Made by a program: the position numbers and the translations under genes. A model generated the notes under the pieces. It was not told the DNA's origin and did not search any database. It was given only the letters and a program-made list of their open reading frames with translations. From Streptomyces sp. NBC_00572 (GTDB lineage: Bacteria > Actinomycetota > Actinomycetes > Streptomycetales > Streptomycetaceae), in contig NZ_JAPENX010000001.1 in assembly GCF_026341815.1 (NCBI RefSeq), forward strand, positions 2,976,001 through 3,040,000: a DNA stretch of 64,000 nt, written 5' to 3'. Positions 36,062-45,249 of the stretch are shown here, in pieces; the stretch's first letter is position 1; every line of letters begins with the position of its first letter.

Positions 36062-36913
36062 ATGACGATCGACCGCCGTGAACTCGCCGACTTCCTCCGC
36101 CGTTCCCGCGACCGGGTCCGTCCGCAGGACGCGGGCCTCCCGGCCGGTCCCCGGCGCCGTACGCCCGGACTGCGCCGCGAGGAGGTCGCCCAGCTGGCCG
36201 GCATGTCCGCCGACTACTACATCCGCCTGGAGCAGGCCCGCGGCCCGCAGCCCTCGCCGCAGATGCTCGCCGCGCTCGCCCGCGCGCTGCGGCTCGACAC
36301 GGACCAGCGCGACCACCTCCACCTCCTGGCAGGCCACCGCCCGCCGGCGGGACCCATGGCGGGCGGCCACGTCGCACCCGGCCTGCTCCACCTGCTCGAC
36401 CAGCTGGCGACGACCCCCGCGCAGGTCCTGAGCGACCTCGGGGACGTGCTGGCGCAGAACGCGATGGCCCGCGCGCTGCTCGGCGGGGTGTGCACGGTGT
36501 CGGAGCACGGCCGGAACGTGGTGTGGCGCTGGTTCGCCGACCCGGAGGCCCGTACGGCGTACCCGGCCGAGGAGCACGCGTACTACAGCCGCCTCCATGT
36601 CGCCGATCTGCGCGCGGCGTTCGGCCGCCGCTCGGGCGACCCGGCCGCGACGCGGCTGGTGGAGCGGCTGCGCGGGGCGAGCGAGGAGTTCGCGGAGCTG
36701 TGGGAGCGGCACGAGGTGGCGGTCCGCCGGAACAGCCGGATGCGGGTCGCGCACCCGGTGATCGGCCCGGTGGACCTGGACTGCCAGGTGCTGCTCGCCC
36801 CGGAGGGAGAGCAGCGGCTCGTCCTGTTCACCCCACCGCCGGGCACGGACGCGGGGGAGCGGCTCGCGCTGCTGAGGGTGGTGGGCACGGAACAGTTCAC
36901 GGCGACGACCTGA
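36062..36913 (+). CDS. XRE-family regulator with MmyB-like C-terminal domain
   Basis: 283 aa. N-terminal HTH (LADFLRRSRDRV, PGLRREEVAQLAGMSADYYI, RLEQARGPQPS) followed by the MmyB/SCO4944-like ligand domain (LLDQLATTPAQVLSDLGDVLAQN). These regulators in Streptomyces usually activate a divergent oxidoreductase or hydrolase gene; here the neighbours are an alpha/beta hydrolase and a convergent aldo-keto reductase. ATG 36062. Confidence 0.9.
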   Translation: MTIDRRELADFLRRSRDRVRPQDAGLPAGPRRRTPGLRREEVAQLAGMSADYYIRLEQARGPQPSPQMLAALARALRLDTDQRDHLHLLAGHRPPAGPMAGGHVAPGLLHLLDQLATTPAQVLSDLGDVLAQNAMARALLGGVCTVSEHGRNVVWRWFADPEARTAYPAEEHAYYSRLHVADLRAAFGRRSGDPAATRLVERLRGASEEFAELWERHEVAVRRNSRMRVAHPVIGPVDLDCQVLLAPEGEQRLVLFTPPPGTDAGERLALLRVVGTEQFTATT

Positions 36914-36929
36914 TCGGGCTCCAGTCGGC

Positions 36930-37988
36930 TCAGCCCGCCGCCCGCGCATGCAACGGCCGTCGCCGCAGGGCGGGTTCGGTCAGGGCGGGCGGCTGCCAGA
37001 CGCCGTCGGCGCGGTAGAGGTTCGTCCCCGGCGGCACGATCGCGTCGATCCGGTCCAGGACCTCGTCCGTGAGGACGACGGGCGCGCCCTTCAGCAACCC
37101 CTCCAGCTGCTCCATCGTCCGGGGCCCGATGATGACGGAGGTCACGGCCGGGTGCGAGGCGGCGAAGGCGATCGCGAGTTCGGGCAGGGAGCAGCCGATC
37201 TCGTCGGCGAGGGCGACGAACTCCTCGACGGCGTCGAGCTTGGCGGCGTTGCCGGGAAGCGTCGGGTCGAAGCGGTGCGGGGTGAGCGCCGGGCGCCCGC
37301 TGGTGAGGTCGATCGGCCGGCCCTTGCGGTACTTGCCGGTGAGGAAGCCGGAGGCGAGCGGCGACCAGGTCAGGACGCCCATTCCGTACCTCTGGGCGAC
37401 GGGCAGGACGGAGGCCTCGATGCCGCGCGCGAGCAGCGAGTACGGCGGCTGCTCGGAGCGGAAGCGGCGCAGCCCGCGCCGCTCGGCGACGGCGTGGGCC
37501 TCGACGATGTCCTCGGCGGGGAAGGTGGAGCAGCCGAACGCCCGGATCTTCCCCTGGCCGACGAGGTCGCCGAGGACGTCGAGGGTCTCCTCGATGTCCG
37601 TGCGGTGGTCGGGCCGGTGGACCTGGTAGAGGTCGATCCAGTCGGTGCCGAGCCGCTTGAGGCTGTTCTCGACGGCGCGAGTGATCCAACGACGGGAGAG
37701 ACCGCCCCGGTTGGGGCCCTCGCCGCCGAAGGGGAAGTACACCTTGGTGGCGAGCACGGTCTCTTCCCGTCGGCGGGAGTCGCGCAGTGCCTTGCCGACG
37801 ATCTCCTCGGACTCGCCGGCGGAGTACATGTCGGCGGTGTCCACGAAGTTGATGCCCTGGTCGAGGGCCGCGTGGATGATCCGTACGGAGTCCTGGTGGT
37901 CAGGATTGCCGACGGCGCCGAACATCATCGTGCCGAGGCAGTACGTACTTACTTCGAACCCGGTCCCGCCGAGTACCCGATAGCGCAT
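36930..37988 (-). CDS. Aldo/keto reductase
   Basis: 352 aa. GINFVDTADMYSAGESEEIVG holds the catalytic Asp and Tyr, Lys in ATKVYF and His in YQVHRPD complete the tetrad; SEQPPYSLLAR and VIIGPRTMEQLEG bind NADPH. Matches the YajO/potassium-channel beta-like group that reduces aldehydes and ketones. ATG 37988. Convergent with the XRE gene; the hydrolase gene upstream (stop 37998) reads in the same direction, 9 bp away. Confidence 0.92.
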   Translation of the reverse strand: MRYRVLGGTGFEVSTYCLGTMMFGAVGNPDHQDSVRIIHAALDQGINFVDTADMYSAGESEEIVGKALRDSRRREETVLATKVYFPFGGEGPNRGGLSRRWITRAVENSLKRLGTDWIDLYQVHRPDHRTDIEETLDVLGDLVGQGKIRAFGCSTFPAEDIVEAHAVAERRGLRRFRSEQPPYSLLARGIEASVLPVAQRYGMGVLTWSPLASGFLTGKYRKGRPIDLTSGRPALTPHRFDPTLPGNAAKLDAVEEFVALADEIGCSLPELAIAFAASHPAVTSVIIGPRTMEQLEGLLKGAPVVLTDEVLDRIDAIVPPGTNLYRADGVWQPPALTEPALRRRPLHARAAG

Positions 37989-37997
37989 GCGCGCACT

Positions 37998-38873
37998 CTA
38001 GGAATTGGAGTGCGCTCCAAGGCAAGGGGTATGCGGGCCGGTGTGGAGGGCGTCGCTGCGGAGGAAGTCGACGACGAGCCGGTGCAGGGTCCCGGGCCGC
38101 TCCAGGTGTACGTCGTGCCCGGCGCCGGGCAGGCTGGCGCCGTGCAGCGCGGGTCGGAGCCGGACCATCTCCGCGTACTCCTCGCCGTCGATGATTCCGC
38201 CCCGCTCGCCCTGCCCGAGGACGGCGAGTGTGGGGCAGGTGACGGCGGCCCACTCGTCCCAGAAGGCGCGGATGGCGTGGTCGTCGAGGGACCGCACCAT
38301 GACCTCGGGGTCGAAGCGCGGCCACAACCCGTCGGCACGCTCGTCGAGCCCACGGGCCCAGCCCTCCCCCACGGGATCCGTCCCGCCGCCCAGGTACGCG
38401 ACGGCCGCCTCCCGCGAGGGGAACGGCACCGGCCAGGCCCGCAACCAGCCCCCGATCTGCCCCTGGACGTCGGGGTCGGCCCCGCCGGGACCGGCCTCGA
38501 CGAGGACGAGGGCGCGCGGCAGGCCGGGGTGGGCGGCGGCGGTGAGGAGGGCGGTGCTCCCGCCCAACGACTGTCCGATCAACACGGGACGTTCGAGCCC
38601 GAGTCGATCGATGACGGCGACGACGTCGGCGACGTGGGCGGCCCGCGAGACGTCCCCGGGGTGCCGTTCGCTGCCGCCGTGCCCGCGCTGGTCGAGGGCG
38701 ACGACGCGATGGCCGGAGTCCCGCAGGAGCCGCGCCGTGTCGTCCCACTCGCCGGCGTGCCCGGCGAGCCCGTGCAGGAGGAGTACGTCGGGCCCGGTGC
38801 CGCCCCAGTCACGGCAGGCCAGCCGTACCCCGTCACGAGTCACGAACCGCTCTGACCAGGAGGAAGGAGTCAT
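37998..38873 (-). CDS. Alpha/beta hydrolase
   Basis: 291 aa. LLLHGLAGHAGEW, DQRGHGGSERHPG, nucleophile elbow GQSLGGST (Ser about 99), Asp in the DLAVLG-like strand region, and His in GAGHDVHLERP. Typical lactone/ester hydrolase of the epoxide hydrolase-like group. ATG 38873 has GGAGGG immediately upstream, very close spacing. First gene after an ArsR-type regulator gene 14 bp upstream; likely an operon with the aldo/keto reductase. Confidence 0.88.
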   Translation of the reverse strand: MTPSSWSERFVTRDGVRLACRDWGGTGPDVLLLHGLAGHAGEWDDTARLLRDSGHRVVALDQRGHGGSERHPGDVSRAAHVADVVAVIDRLGLERPVLIGQSLGGSTALLTAAAHPGLPRALVLVEAGPGGADPDVQGQIGGWLRAWPVPFPSREAAVAYLGGGTDPVGEGWARGLDERADGLWPRFDPEVMVRSLDDHAIRAFWDEWAAVTCPTLAVLGQGERGGIIDGEEYAEMVRLRPALHGASLPGAGHDVHLERPGTLHRLVVDFLRSDALHTGPHTPCLGAHSNS

Positions 38874-38887
38874 CCCTCCATGATCCC

Positions 38888-39865
38888 CTACGGGTTGAGG
38901 AGTTGGTCGGCGACGGCGGTGCGGGCGTACAGGACGGAGCGCCCGCTGCGGTGGGCGGTGACCAGACCGGCGTTCCGCAGGGCGATGAGGTGCTGGGAGA
39001 CGCCGGCGGCGGACAGGCCGCAGTGCGCGGCGAGTCGGGTCGTGGAGGAGGGCGTGTCGAGTTCGGTGAGGAGCAGGGTGCGGGAGCGCCCGAGCACGGC
39101 GGCGACGGCTTCCGTGGCCGCTGCGGAACGGGGCTCCCAGACGGCGCCGAACCCCAGTGCCGGATAGGCGAGTTGAGGCGGATCGGGATGGACGGACCGG
39201 GTGAGGACCCGGGGCCAGGCGAACACGGAGGGGACGAGCAGCAGCCCGGACCCGGCCTGGTCGCGGCTGAGCGAGCAGTGCCGCCGTACGAGCCGCAGGG
39301 TGCCGTCGTCCCATCGCACGGTCTCGTGGAGCTCGCTCAGGACCCGGGCGGAACCGTGCTCGGCGACCTGCCGGGCCCGATGGAAGACATCGGCTTCCAG
39401 GACCTGCTGGATCCGGGCCCAGTAGGGGGCGAGGGCAAGCTCCCAGTAGGTCTCGATCTCGTCGGTGATCTTGCGGAGGGCGGCCGGCGGATCGTCCTGC
39501 AGAAGCCGGAGCTTCGCATCGGGATCCCGCTCGTTCGCCAGCATGCGGAGGTCGTCGCGTACCTGCTCGGCGGGGGTGCGGCGGACGGCGTCGAGTTCGG
39601 AGCCGAGGGTGGGGAAGGGCCCGGAGGGGGTGGGGTTGAGGAAGTCGGCGAGGTATCCGCGACCGGGAACGAGCGCGGAGAGCCACCCCCGGTCGAGCCC
39701 GGCCCGCGCGATCCGGGGCCGGACCTGGGCGGCCCAGCGTCGATGGGGGGCGGAGTCCGGCCGGTCGACGAGGACGCGGTAGCTGGTGACGACCTCCCAC
39801 ATGGGGGAGACGGCGAAACGGGTCTGGGCGAGGTCGGCGGCGGAGAAGCTGAGCCCGGATTCCAA
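38888..39865 (-). CDS. ArsR-like winged-helix regulator with large N-terminal domain
   Basis: 325 aa if started at a TTG at 39865; upstream starts would overlap the divergent MFS gene. The HTH is at the C-terminus (TRLAAHCGLSAAGVSQHLIALRNAGLVTAHRSG), opposite to classical ArsR; the first 230 residues are the DUF5937-type domain. No metal-binding Cys pair is seen. Divergent from an MFS exporter, probably its repressor. A rare start codon lowers confidence in the N-terminus. Confidence 0.82.
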   Translation of the reverse strand: MESGLSFSAADLAQTRFAVSPMWEVVTSYRVLVDRPDSAPHRRWAAQVRPRIARAGLDRGWLSALVPGRGYLADFLNPTPSGPFPTLGSELDAVRRTPAEQVRDDLRMLANERDPDAKLRLLQDDPPAALRKITDEIETYWELALAPYWARIQQVLEADVFHRARQVAEHGSARVLSELHETVRWDDGTLRLVRRHCSLSRDQAGSGLLLVPSVFAWPRVLTRSVHPDPPQLAYPALGFGAVWEPRSAAATEAVAAVLGRSRTLLLTELDTPSSTTRLAAHCGLSAAGVSQHLIALRNAGLVTAHRSGRSVLYARTAVADQLLNP

Positions 39866-39966
39866 GGTTCCACGTCCTAGCTGCGAGAGGCGCGCGCGAG
39901 AGGAGATCGGATTCGGCCTGAGCTTAATCAATGGAGAAGCAGCGGGGACCCGAGCAGGCTCGCAGC

Positions 39967-41256
39967 ATGCCAACTCGCACCCCCTCCGGGACTGCTCCCC
40001 GGACCCCGTCCTCCCTCCCGTCCCTCATCCCGTCCTCCTTCCAGGGGCTGCCGCCCGTCGTGTGGACGATCTTCGCGGGAACGATCGTCAACAGGCTCGG
40101 CTACCTCGTGACCCCGTTCCTGGTCTTCTTCCTGGCCGCGCGCGGAGTGACGGGCGCGGAGACCTCGTACGTCCTGGGAGCGCTGGGCGCGGGCAACCTC
40201 CTGGGCCCGGCCGTGGGCGGCATCCTGGCCGACCGGATCGGACGCCGCCCCACGATGCTGATCGGCCTGATCGGCGCGTCGGCGGCGCAGGGCGCGCTGT
40301 TCCTGGCGCCCGGCGTATGGACGATGGCAGCGGCGGCGCTGCTGATCAGCGCGGCGGGCAGCACGGTGTCGCCGGCGGCGTACGCGCTCCTCGCCGACGC
40401 CGTGGACAGCGAGCGCCGGCAGCGCGCGTACGCCCTGTTCGGCTGGGGAGTGAACATCGGCACGGCCGTGGCGGGCGTCCTCGGCGGCTACCTGGCCGCA
40501 CACGGCTACTGGCTGCTCTTCGCGGTCGACGCGGGCTCGATGCTGCTCTACGCACTGGTGGTGGCGGTCCGCCTCCCGGAGCCGAAGCGCAGGACGACGG
40601 AGGAAAGGTCCCGAGGGAATGCCGAGGGGCCGGGGCCCGAGTCGGCGAAGAAGGACGGCATCGGATACGGGGTGGTACTCCGCGACCGCCTGGCGCTGCT
40701 CCTGCTGCCGCTCTTCGGGGTCCAGCTCTTCGTGTACTCGCTCACCGAGGTCGCCCTGCCGCTGGCGGTCCACGACAGCGGCCTGTCGCCGGCGGTGTAC
40801 GGGGCGATGGCGGCGGTCAACGCGATCCTGGTCGTGGCGGTGCAGCCCTTCGCGACGGCCCGGCTGGCCCGGTTCCCGCAGCTGGCGGTGCAGAGCGCGG
40901 GCAGCACGCTGATCGCGGTGGGAGTGGCGCTCACGGGCCTGGCGGACGGGATCGTCGGCTACACGGTGTCGGTCGTGGTCTGGTCCCTGGGCGAGCTGGT
41001 CGTCGCGGGCATCGCGGCGGGCGTCGTGGCCAACCTGGCCCCGGCACACGCCAGGGGCCGCTACCAGGGGGCGTTCAGCTGGACGTGGGGAGTGGCGCGG
41101 TTCGCGGCGCTCACCCTGGGGGTCGCCACGTACACGACACTGGGCCCGTCGGCCCTGTGGTGGACGGCCCTGGTGGCGGGCACGGCCACAGCGGCGGCGA
41201 CGCTGACGCTGACGGCGCGGGTGAAGGCCCGCACGGCCCACGAACTGGCGGCGTGA
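39967..41256 (+). CDS. MFS transporter (12-TMS)
   Basis: 429 aa; an ATG at 39931 would add 12 residues. About 12 helices, motif A GILADRIGRRPTMLIG, and a central charged loop at about 195-225. Resembles YdeE/MdtH-like drug exporters. Regulated most likely by the divergent ArsR-like protein. Its stop lies inside a perfect 15-bp duplication. Confidence 0.9.
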   Translation: MPTRTPSGTAPRTPSSLPSLIPSSFQGLPPVVWTIFAGTIVNRLGYLVTPFLVFFLAARGVTGAETSYVLGALGAGNLLGPAVGGILADRIGRRPTMLIGLIGASAAQGALFLAPGVWTMAAAALLISAAGSTVSPAAYALLADAVDSERRQRAYALFGWGVNIGTAVAGVLGGYLAAHGYWLLFAVDAGSMLLYALVVAVRLPEPKRRTTEERSRGNAEGPGPESAKKDGIGYGVVLRDRLALLLLPLFGVQLFVYSLTEVALPLAVHDSGLSPAVYGAMAAVNAILVVAVQPFATARLARFPQLAVQSAGSTLIAVGVALTGLADGIVGYTVSVVVWSLGELVVAGIAAGVVANLAPAHARGRYQGAFSWTWGVARFAALTLGVATYTTLGPSALWWTALVAGTATAAATLTLTARVKARTAHELAA

Positions 41257-41280
41257 GCGGGTGCCGCGTGAGCGGGTGCC
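41251..41280 (+). repeat. Perfect 15-bp duplication spanning the MFS stop codon
   Basis: GCGTGAGCGGGTGCC at 41251-41265 and 41266-41280; each copy contains the TGA in the same frame (41254 and 41269). Confidence 0.9.
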
Positions 41281-41281
41281 G

Positions 41282-41491
41282 CTACTTCCCCTCGGCAAGC
41301 GTGTGGGCCACGAGCGCGTTCGCGTGCCCGTGGCCCATCCCGTGCTCGGCCTTCAACCAGGAGACCAGCTCCATGTGCTTGGTGAGCGGCGAGGAACGGA
41401 TGAGGTCCTGCCACTCGGAGACCGGCCGCCCGTACTTCTTCTCGATGGAAGGGAAGTAGCTGGCAGGACCCTTGACGACGTTCTCGGCCAC
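41282..41491 (-). CDS. DUF4287 small protein
   Basis: 69 aa from GTG 41491. KGPASYFPSIEKKYGRPVSEWQDL and GHGHANALVAHTLAEGK are the two halves of the DUF4287 helical domain, widespread in actinobacteria and often fused to DUF5655. Function unknown. Single gene convergent with the MFS gene. Confidence 0.85.
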   Translation of the reverse strand: MAENVVKGPASYFPSIEKKYGRPVSEWQDLIRSSPLTKHMELVSWLKAEHGMGHGHANALVAHTLAEGK

Positions 41492-41567
41492 GGGGATCTC
41501 CTCGGTGTGGGCGGGGCAACTGGAAGTAGGACCCCCACCTCACCGAAAACTCATCGGCGCGGCAACC

Positions 41568-43820
41568 TCAATCCCGCCGAATGTGCTCGGGATCGATGTG
41601 CCGCCGCACCATCGGCACGGAAGCGAGCGCGGCGGCGAGCAGCACCCCGAGCGCACAGACGAACAGCAACGGCAACCCGTCCCAGTCCCAGTGCACGGCC
41701 CCACCCCCGGTGATCAGATAACTGGACTCGGCAAGCCACCCGGTGACGATCGCCGCCCCCAACCCCACCACGAGCGGCAACAACACCTGCATGACCTGCA
41801 CCCCCCGCAACGTCCCGGCCCGAGCCCCCAACAAGGCCAGCGCGGTCACCTGCCCCCGCCGCTCCATGGCCCGATCGGCCACGGACACCACAAACGCGGC
41901 CACCCCGATGACCAGCCCGAGCACCATCCCGACGGCAAGCAGACTCCGGATGACGGTGAGCTGAGCGAGCGAGTCGATGACGATCCCGACGGGCTCGACG
42001 GAGGAGGTGGGCGCGATGGCCCCGATGCCGTCGAGAACGGAACGGATGGTGGCGGGGTCGGCGTCGCTGACGAGGGTGAGGGTGCCGGCGGAATCGGCGA
42101 GGGGGGCCGGGAGGAGAGTCGGGGGGACGAGAAGGGCGCCTGAAGCGAAGACGGAGATGTCCCAGGGGTGTACGTCAACCCTTTCCCGGGGCACCGTGAA
42201 CGTGGCCTTCCGGCCGTCCTTCAACTCAAAGGGGTAGCGCTCTCCCGCCTTCGGGTTGTATTCCAAGGGCGAGCGGTCATTGCGCAGTTGCATGATCCTG
42301 CCGTCTACGCAGCCTGCGGACCACTCTGTGGACGAGGCAAGCTGCGCGCAGGTGGCGACTACCAAGTCGGCGCGCGAGACATCTCCGTCACCCAACGGAT
42401 CCCAGGAGCTGTACGAGACTACCTGCGTCCGCACACCCGGCACCTTCTCGAGCGCCTTCCGCTGTGGCGGCGTGAGTTCGTCCAAGCTGATCTTGTACTC
42501 CTGAAGGGGAGCTGTTCGCCGACTGACCTGGTCCAGTTCGACAAGCACCCCTTGCGTCAGCGAGGCGCCGAAGACCAGCAGCACGAGCCCGGTGACCACC
42601 CGCAACGAGGACCCGGGGTCGACCTCGGTGCGCCGCATCGCCAGCGCCACCGGCAGCGACTTCGCGGCTCCGGCCAGTCGCCGCGCGAGCCACGCAGTGA
42701 TGGGCGTCAACCCGAAGACGAGCCCGGCACCGGTCAGCAACACGGCACCGGGCACCAGTAGGGAGCTGGCCGATCCCCCGGACGGGTCTTGCCCCATGAT
42801 GCTGAGCACGCAGTACCCACCGATGATCCCCAGCCCCGGCACCAGCAGCAGCGTCCCGAACTTCTTCGGAGTCTTACGCTCCCCCGTCCGCCGCACACTG
42901 ATCGGCGAAAGGGCGGCCCGCCGCGCACTGAACTGCCCTACGAACCATGCGAGCGCCGGGCATCCCAGCAGGCACAGAGCAACGGTCGTCCCAGAAGGCC
43001 GGCCATCCGCGGGATACCAGTGCAAGCCCGGCAACCCGACCCGAGCCATGACCTCGTTGACCCCGAGATACCCCACGACCCCGATCGCGGCCCCGACCGA
43101 GGCAGCGGCGACGCTCTCCCCGGCATTGACCCGCAGGGTGTCCTTCATGCTGAGCCCGACGAGCCGGAGGGCAGCGAGCCGCCGGGCGCGCGACTCTCCG
43201 GAGAGCCGCGCACAAACAGAGAGGAAGATGACTAGGGGGAGCAGCACAATGCACCCGAGCGTGAAGCGAAGGATGCTGAGTGTCGATGGGTCGACGATCT
43301 CCCGCCACGTTCGGCCAGTGCCGAAGCTACCCAGCTCTTCTGCCTCGGTCAGCTCGGCCGGAGTAGTGCCGATGTATGCGTACAGATCGTCGCTGGCACC
43401 CAATCCCTGCGGCGCGATGATGCCGGTGACACGGCCGGGGACAAGCCTGGCCGTTCGTGGATTGGAGGCAAGGACCTTACTGAGCTTGGGGGAAACGATC
43501 GCCTCACCGGCACCAGGAAGCTTCTCGACTCCCGGAGGCACCGGCGTAGGACCGGGTCTCGTCTGTGCGACGAAGATCCGATGGAGTGGCTGCGACCCGT
43601 ACGGATCCCTGAACTCTTGGAACAAGACGTTACTGGTGCCTGGACGCGGCTCACGGGCGGCCGTGCGAGCGTCATGGGCCATGAGGATCGATGGAATCGT
43701 GAGGACGGCGGCAAGGCACGCCACTCCGAGCGCCGAGCCGAACGTCATCAACAGGAAGCGCACTCGCCCGCGACGTCCACTGCCCCACAGCAGGCGCATG
43801 CCGAGGACGAAAGCGTTCAC
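41568..43820 (-). CDS. FtsX-like ABC transporter permease
   Basis: 750 aa. N-terminal membrane anchor, extracellular domain to about 190, a cluster of FtsX helices around 190-330, further helices 340-440, a second extracellular domain about 445-600, and a final FtsX block 610-735 (RGQVTALALLGARAGTLRGVQ). This is the MacB/LolE-type mechanotransducer with duplicated domains. GTG start overlaps the ATPase stop by 4 bp, so the two are coupled. GC content in parts of this gene is visibly lower than in neighbours, a possible sign of transfer. Confidence 0.88.
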   Translation of the reverse strand: MNAFVLGMRLLWGSGRRGRVRFLLMTFGSALGVACLAAVLTIPSILMAHDARTAAREPRPGTSNVLFQEFRDPYGSQPLHRIFVAQTRPGPTPVPPGVEKLPGAGEAIVSPKLSKVLASNPRTARLVPGRVTGIIAPQGLGASDDLYAYIGTTPAELTEAEELGSFGTGRTWREIVDPSTLSILRFTLGCIVLLPLVIFLSVCARLSGESRARRLAALRLVGLSMKDTLRVNAGESVAAASVGAAIGVVGYLGVNEVMARVGLPGLHWYPADGRPSGTTVALCLLGCPALAWFVGQFSARRAALSPISVRRTGERKTPKKFGTLLLVPGLGIIGGYCVLSIMGQDPSGGSASSLLVPGAVLLTGAGLVFGLTPITAWLARRLAGAAKSLPVALAMRRTEVDPGSSLRVVTGLVLLVFGASLTQGVLVELDQVSRRTAPLQEYKISLDELTPPQRKALEKVPGVRTQVVSYSSWDPLGDGDVSRADLVVATCAQLASSTEWSAGCVDGRIMQLRNDRSPLEYNPKAGERYPFELKDGRKATFTVPRERVDVHPWDISVFASGALLVPPTLLPAPLADSAGTLTLVSDADPATIRSVLDGIGAIAPTSSVEPVGIVIDSLAQLTVIRSLLAVGMVLGLVIGVAAFVVSVADRAMERRGQVTALALLGARAGTLRGVQVMQVLLPLVVGLGAAIVTGWLAESSYLITGGGAVHWDWDGLPLLFVCALGVLLAAALASVPMVRRHIDPEHIRRD

Positions 43821-44491
43821 ACTGCCACCCGCTGATCCAGGGCGCCGTCCGACATCGTGTACTGCGTATCAGCCCTCGCGGCGACATCGGCATCGTGCGT
43901 CACGATGATCACGGCCGTCTTCTGCCTCCGCGCCAGCTGAAGAAACTCATCCAGCACTGCCGTCGCGTTGGCGCTGTCGAGTGCCCCGGTCGGCTCATCC
44001 GCGAACACCACGTCCGGCCGGTGGACCAGAGCCCGCGCAACCGCAACGCGCTGACTCTGGCCCCCCGACAGCTTCGAGGTCCTGCGCCGCAAGAGATCGC
44101 CCATCCCGAGCCGCCCCAGTACCTGGGCGGCCACCGCGTGGGCATGCGTCTTGCTGATCCCGGCGAGCCGGAGGGGAAGCGCCGCGTTCTCCTCGACGGT
44201 CAGTTCGGGCAGCAACTCCCCGTACTGGAAGACGAACCCGAGGCGGGTACGACGCAGGGCGCTCAGTTCCCCGTCGGGGAGCGTCGAAAGCTGCACCCCG
44301 TCGAAGGTCACGGTGCCGCTGGTAGGTGGCAGAACCCCTGCGAGGCAGTACAGCAGCGACGACTTCCCCGACCCGCTGCTGCCCATGATGGCGGCCACTT
44401 CGCCGCGCTTGAGCGTGAAATCCGCGTTACTGACGGCTTGCTCAGTGCCGTAGAAGAGATCCACGCCCTCGGCGCGGAGGATGACGTCCAT
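43817..44491 (-). CDS. ABC transporter ATP-binding protein (MacB/LolD type)
   Basis: 224 aa. Walker A GSSGSGKSS, Q-loop QYGELLPELT, signature LSGGQSQRVAVARAL, Walker B VVFADEPTGALDS, H-loop VTHDADVAARAD. Partner of the FtsX-like permease downstream (4-bp overlap). Such pairs drive periplasmic/extracytoplasmic release of peptides or lipoproteins rather than true transport. The small secreted protein encoded just upstream could be a partner. Confidence 0.93.
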   Translation of the reverse strand: MDVILRAEGVDLFYGTEQAVSNADFTLKRGEVAAIMGSSGSGKSSLLYCLAGVLPPTSGTVTFDGVQLSTLPDGELSALRRTRLGFVFQYGELLPELTVEENAALPLRLAGISKTHAHAVAAQVLGRLGMGDLLRRRTSKLSGGQSQRVAVARALVHRPDVVFADEPTGALDSANATAVLDEFLQLARRQKTAVIIVTHDADVAARADTQYTMSDGALDQRVAV

Positions 44492-44550
44492 CGTGGTGCG
44501 CTCCCTGGGGGGTGGGGAGCCGTGGTTGGGCGGCTCCCGAGACCGATTGA

Positions 44551-44961
44551 CTACTTCCGCCAGAACAGCCGCTCCGGTGAGCAGTAGTCAGGGCGCAGGG
44601 AGCCACGGTCGATGCACGCGTGAATCCGCACTTCCTTGGTCTTCAGAACAGCGCCGTCGACGAAGACCTTGTCGACCTTGATGGTCTTGTTCTGAACGCC
44701 TGCGAGATGGCCCCACGCGTAGCCCTCGACCTTGGTGCGCAGGTAGACGTTGTGGCCGTCGTTCTTGTTTCCGTCCCGCAGCTGGCCCTTCACGTGAAGA
44801 CCACTCGGCACCTTGGTCGTGGGCTGCCACTGGTACTTACCGTCGAACGCAACGCCCGGCGTTTCCATGACCAACTCGCGCCAGGACGAGTCCGCCACCG
44901 CCACCCCCATCCCCCCGAAGAACAGCCCCGCGGCCACCACCGCCGTAGCGAACTTCCTCAT
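44551..44961 (-). CDS. Small secreted protein, function unknown
   Basis: 136 aa. Signal peptide MRKFATAVVAAGLFFGGMGVAVA, then a Lys-rich mature part with VPSGLHVKGQLRDGNKNDGHNV and two Cys (HACID, DYCSP) likely to form a disulfide. No known domain recognised. Lies 59 bp before the ABC/FtsX pair on the same strand, so it may be its substrate or binding partner. Its base composition is also a little lower in GC. Confidence 0.75.
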   Translation of the reverse strand: MRKFATAVVAAGLFFGGMGVAVADSSWRELVMETPGVAFDGKYQWQPTTKVPSGLHVKGQLRDGNKNDGHNVYLRTKVEGYAWGHLAGVQNKTIKVDKVFVDGAVLKTKEVRIHACIDRGSLRPDYCSPERLFWRK

Positions 44962-45249
44962 CGATAACCCCTGTTTGGTCGAGCCGACTGGTCATCACAG
45001 AAAGTATCGGCATCACTACACACTGGTGGTCGCAGTAACGTCCCTCCCTCCCATCACCCCCCGATCCAGTGAACGGGGTGCCGTGGGACCCACAGCACCT
45101 TCAGGGGTGGCGAACTGGTCACCGGTGACGTCGTGTTAGCCCCGCACAGCCGCTCTCTACGCGACTGGCTCACTCTCTCGGCGCCACGTAGGAGTGATCA
45201 TCGGTGCGCCTGCGTGAGGGGGTGCGGCGGCGTCCCCAAGGATGCCCGC

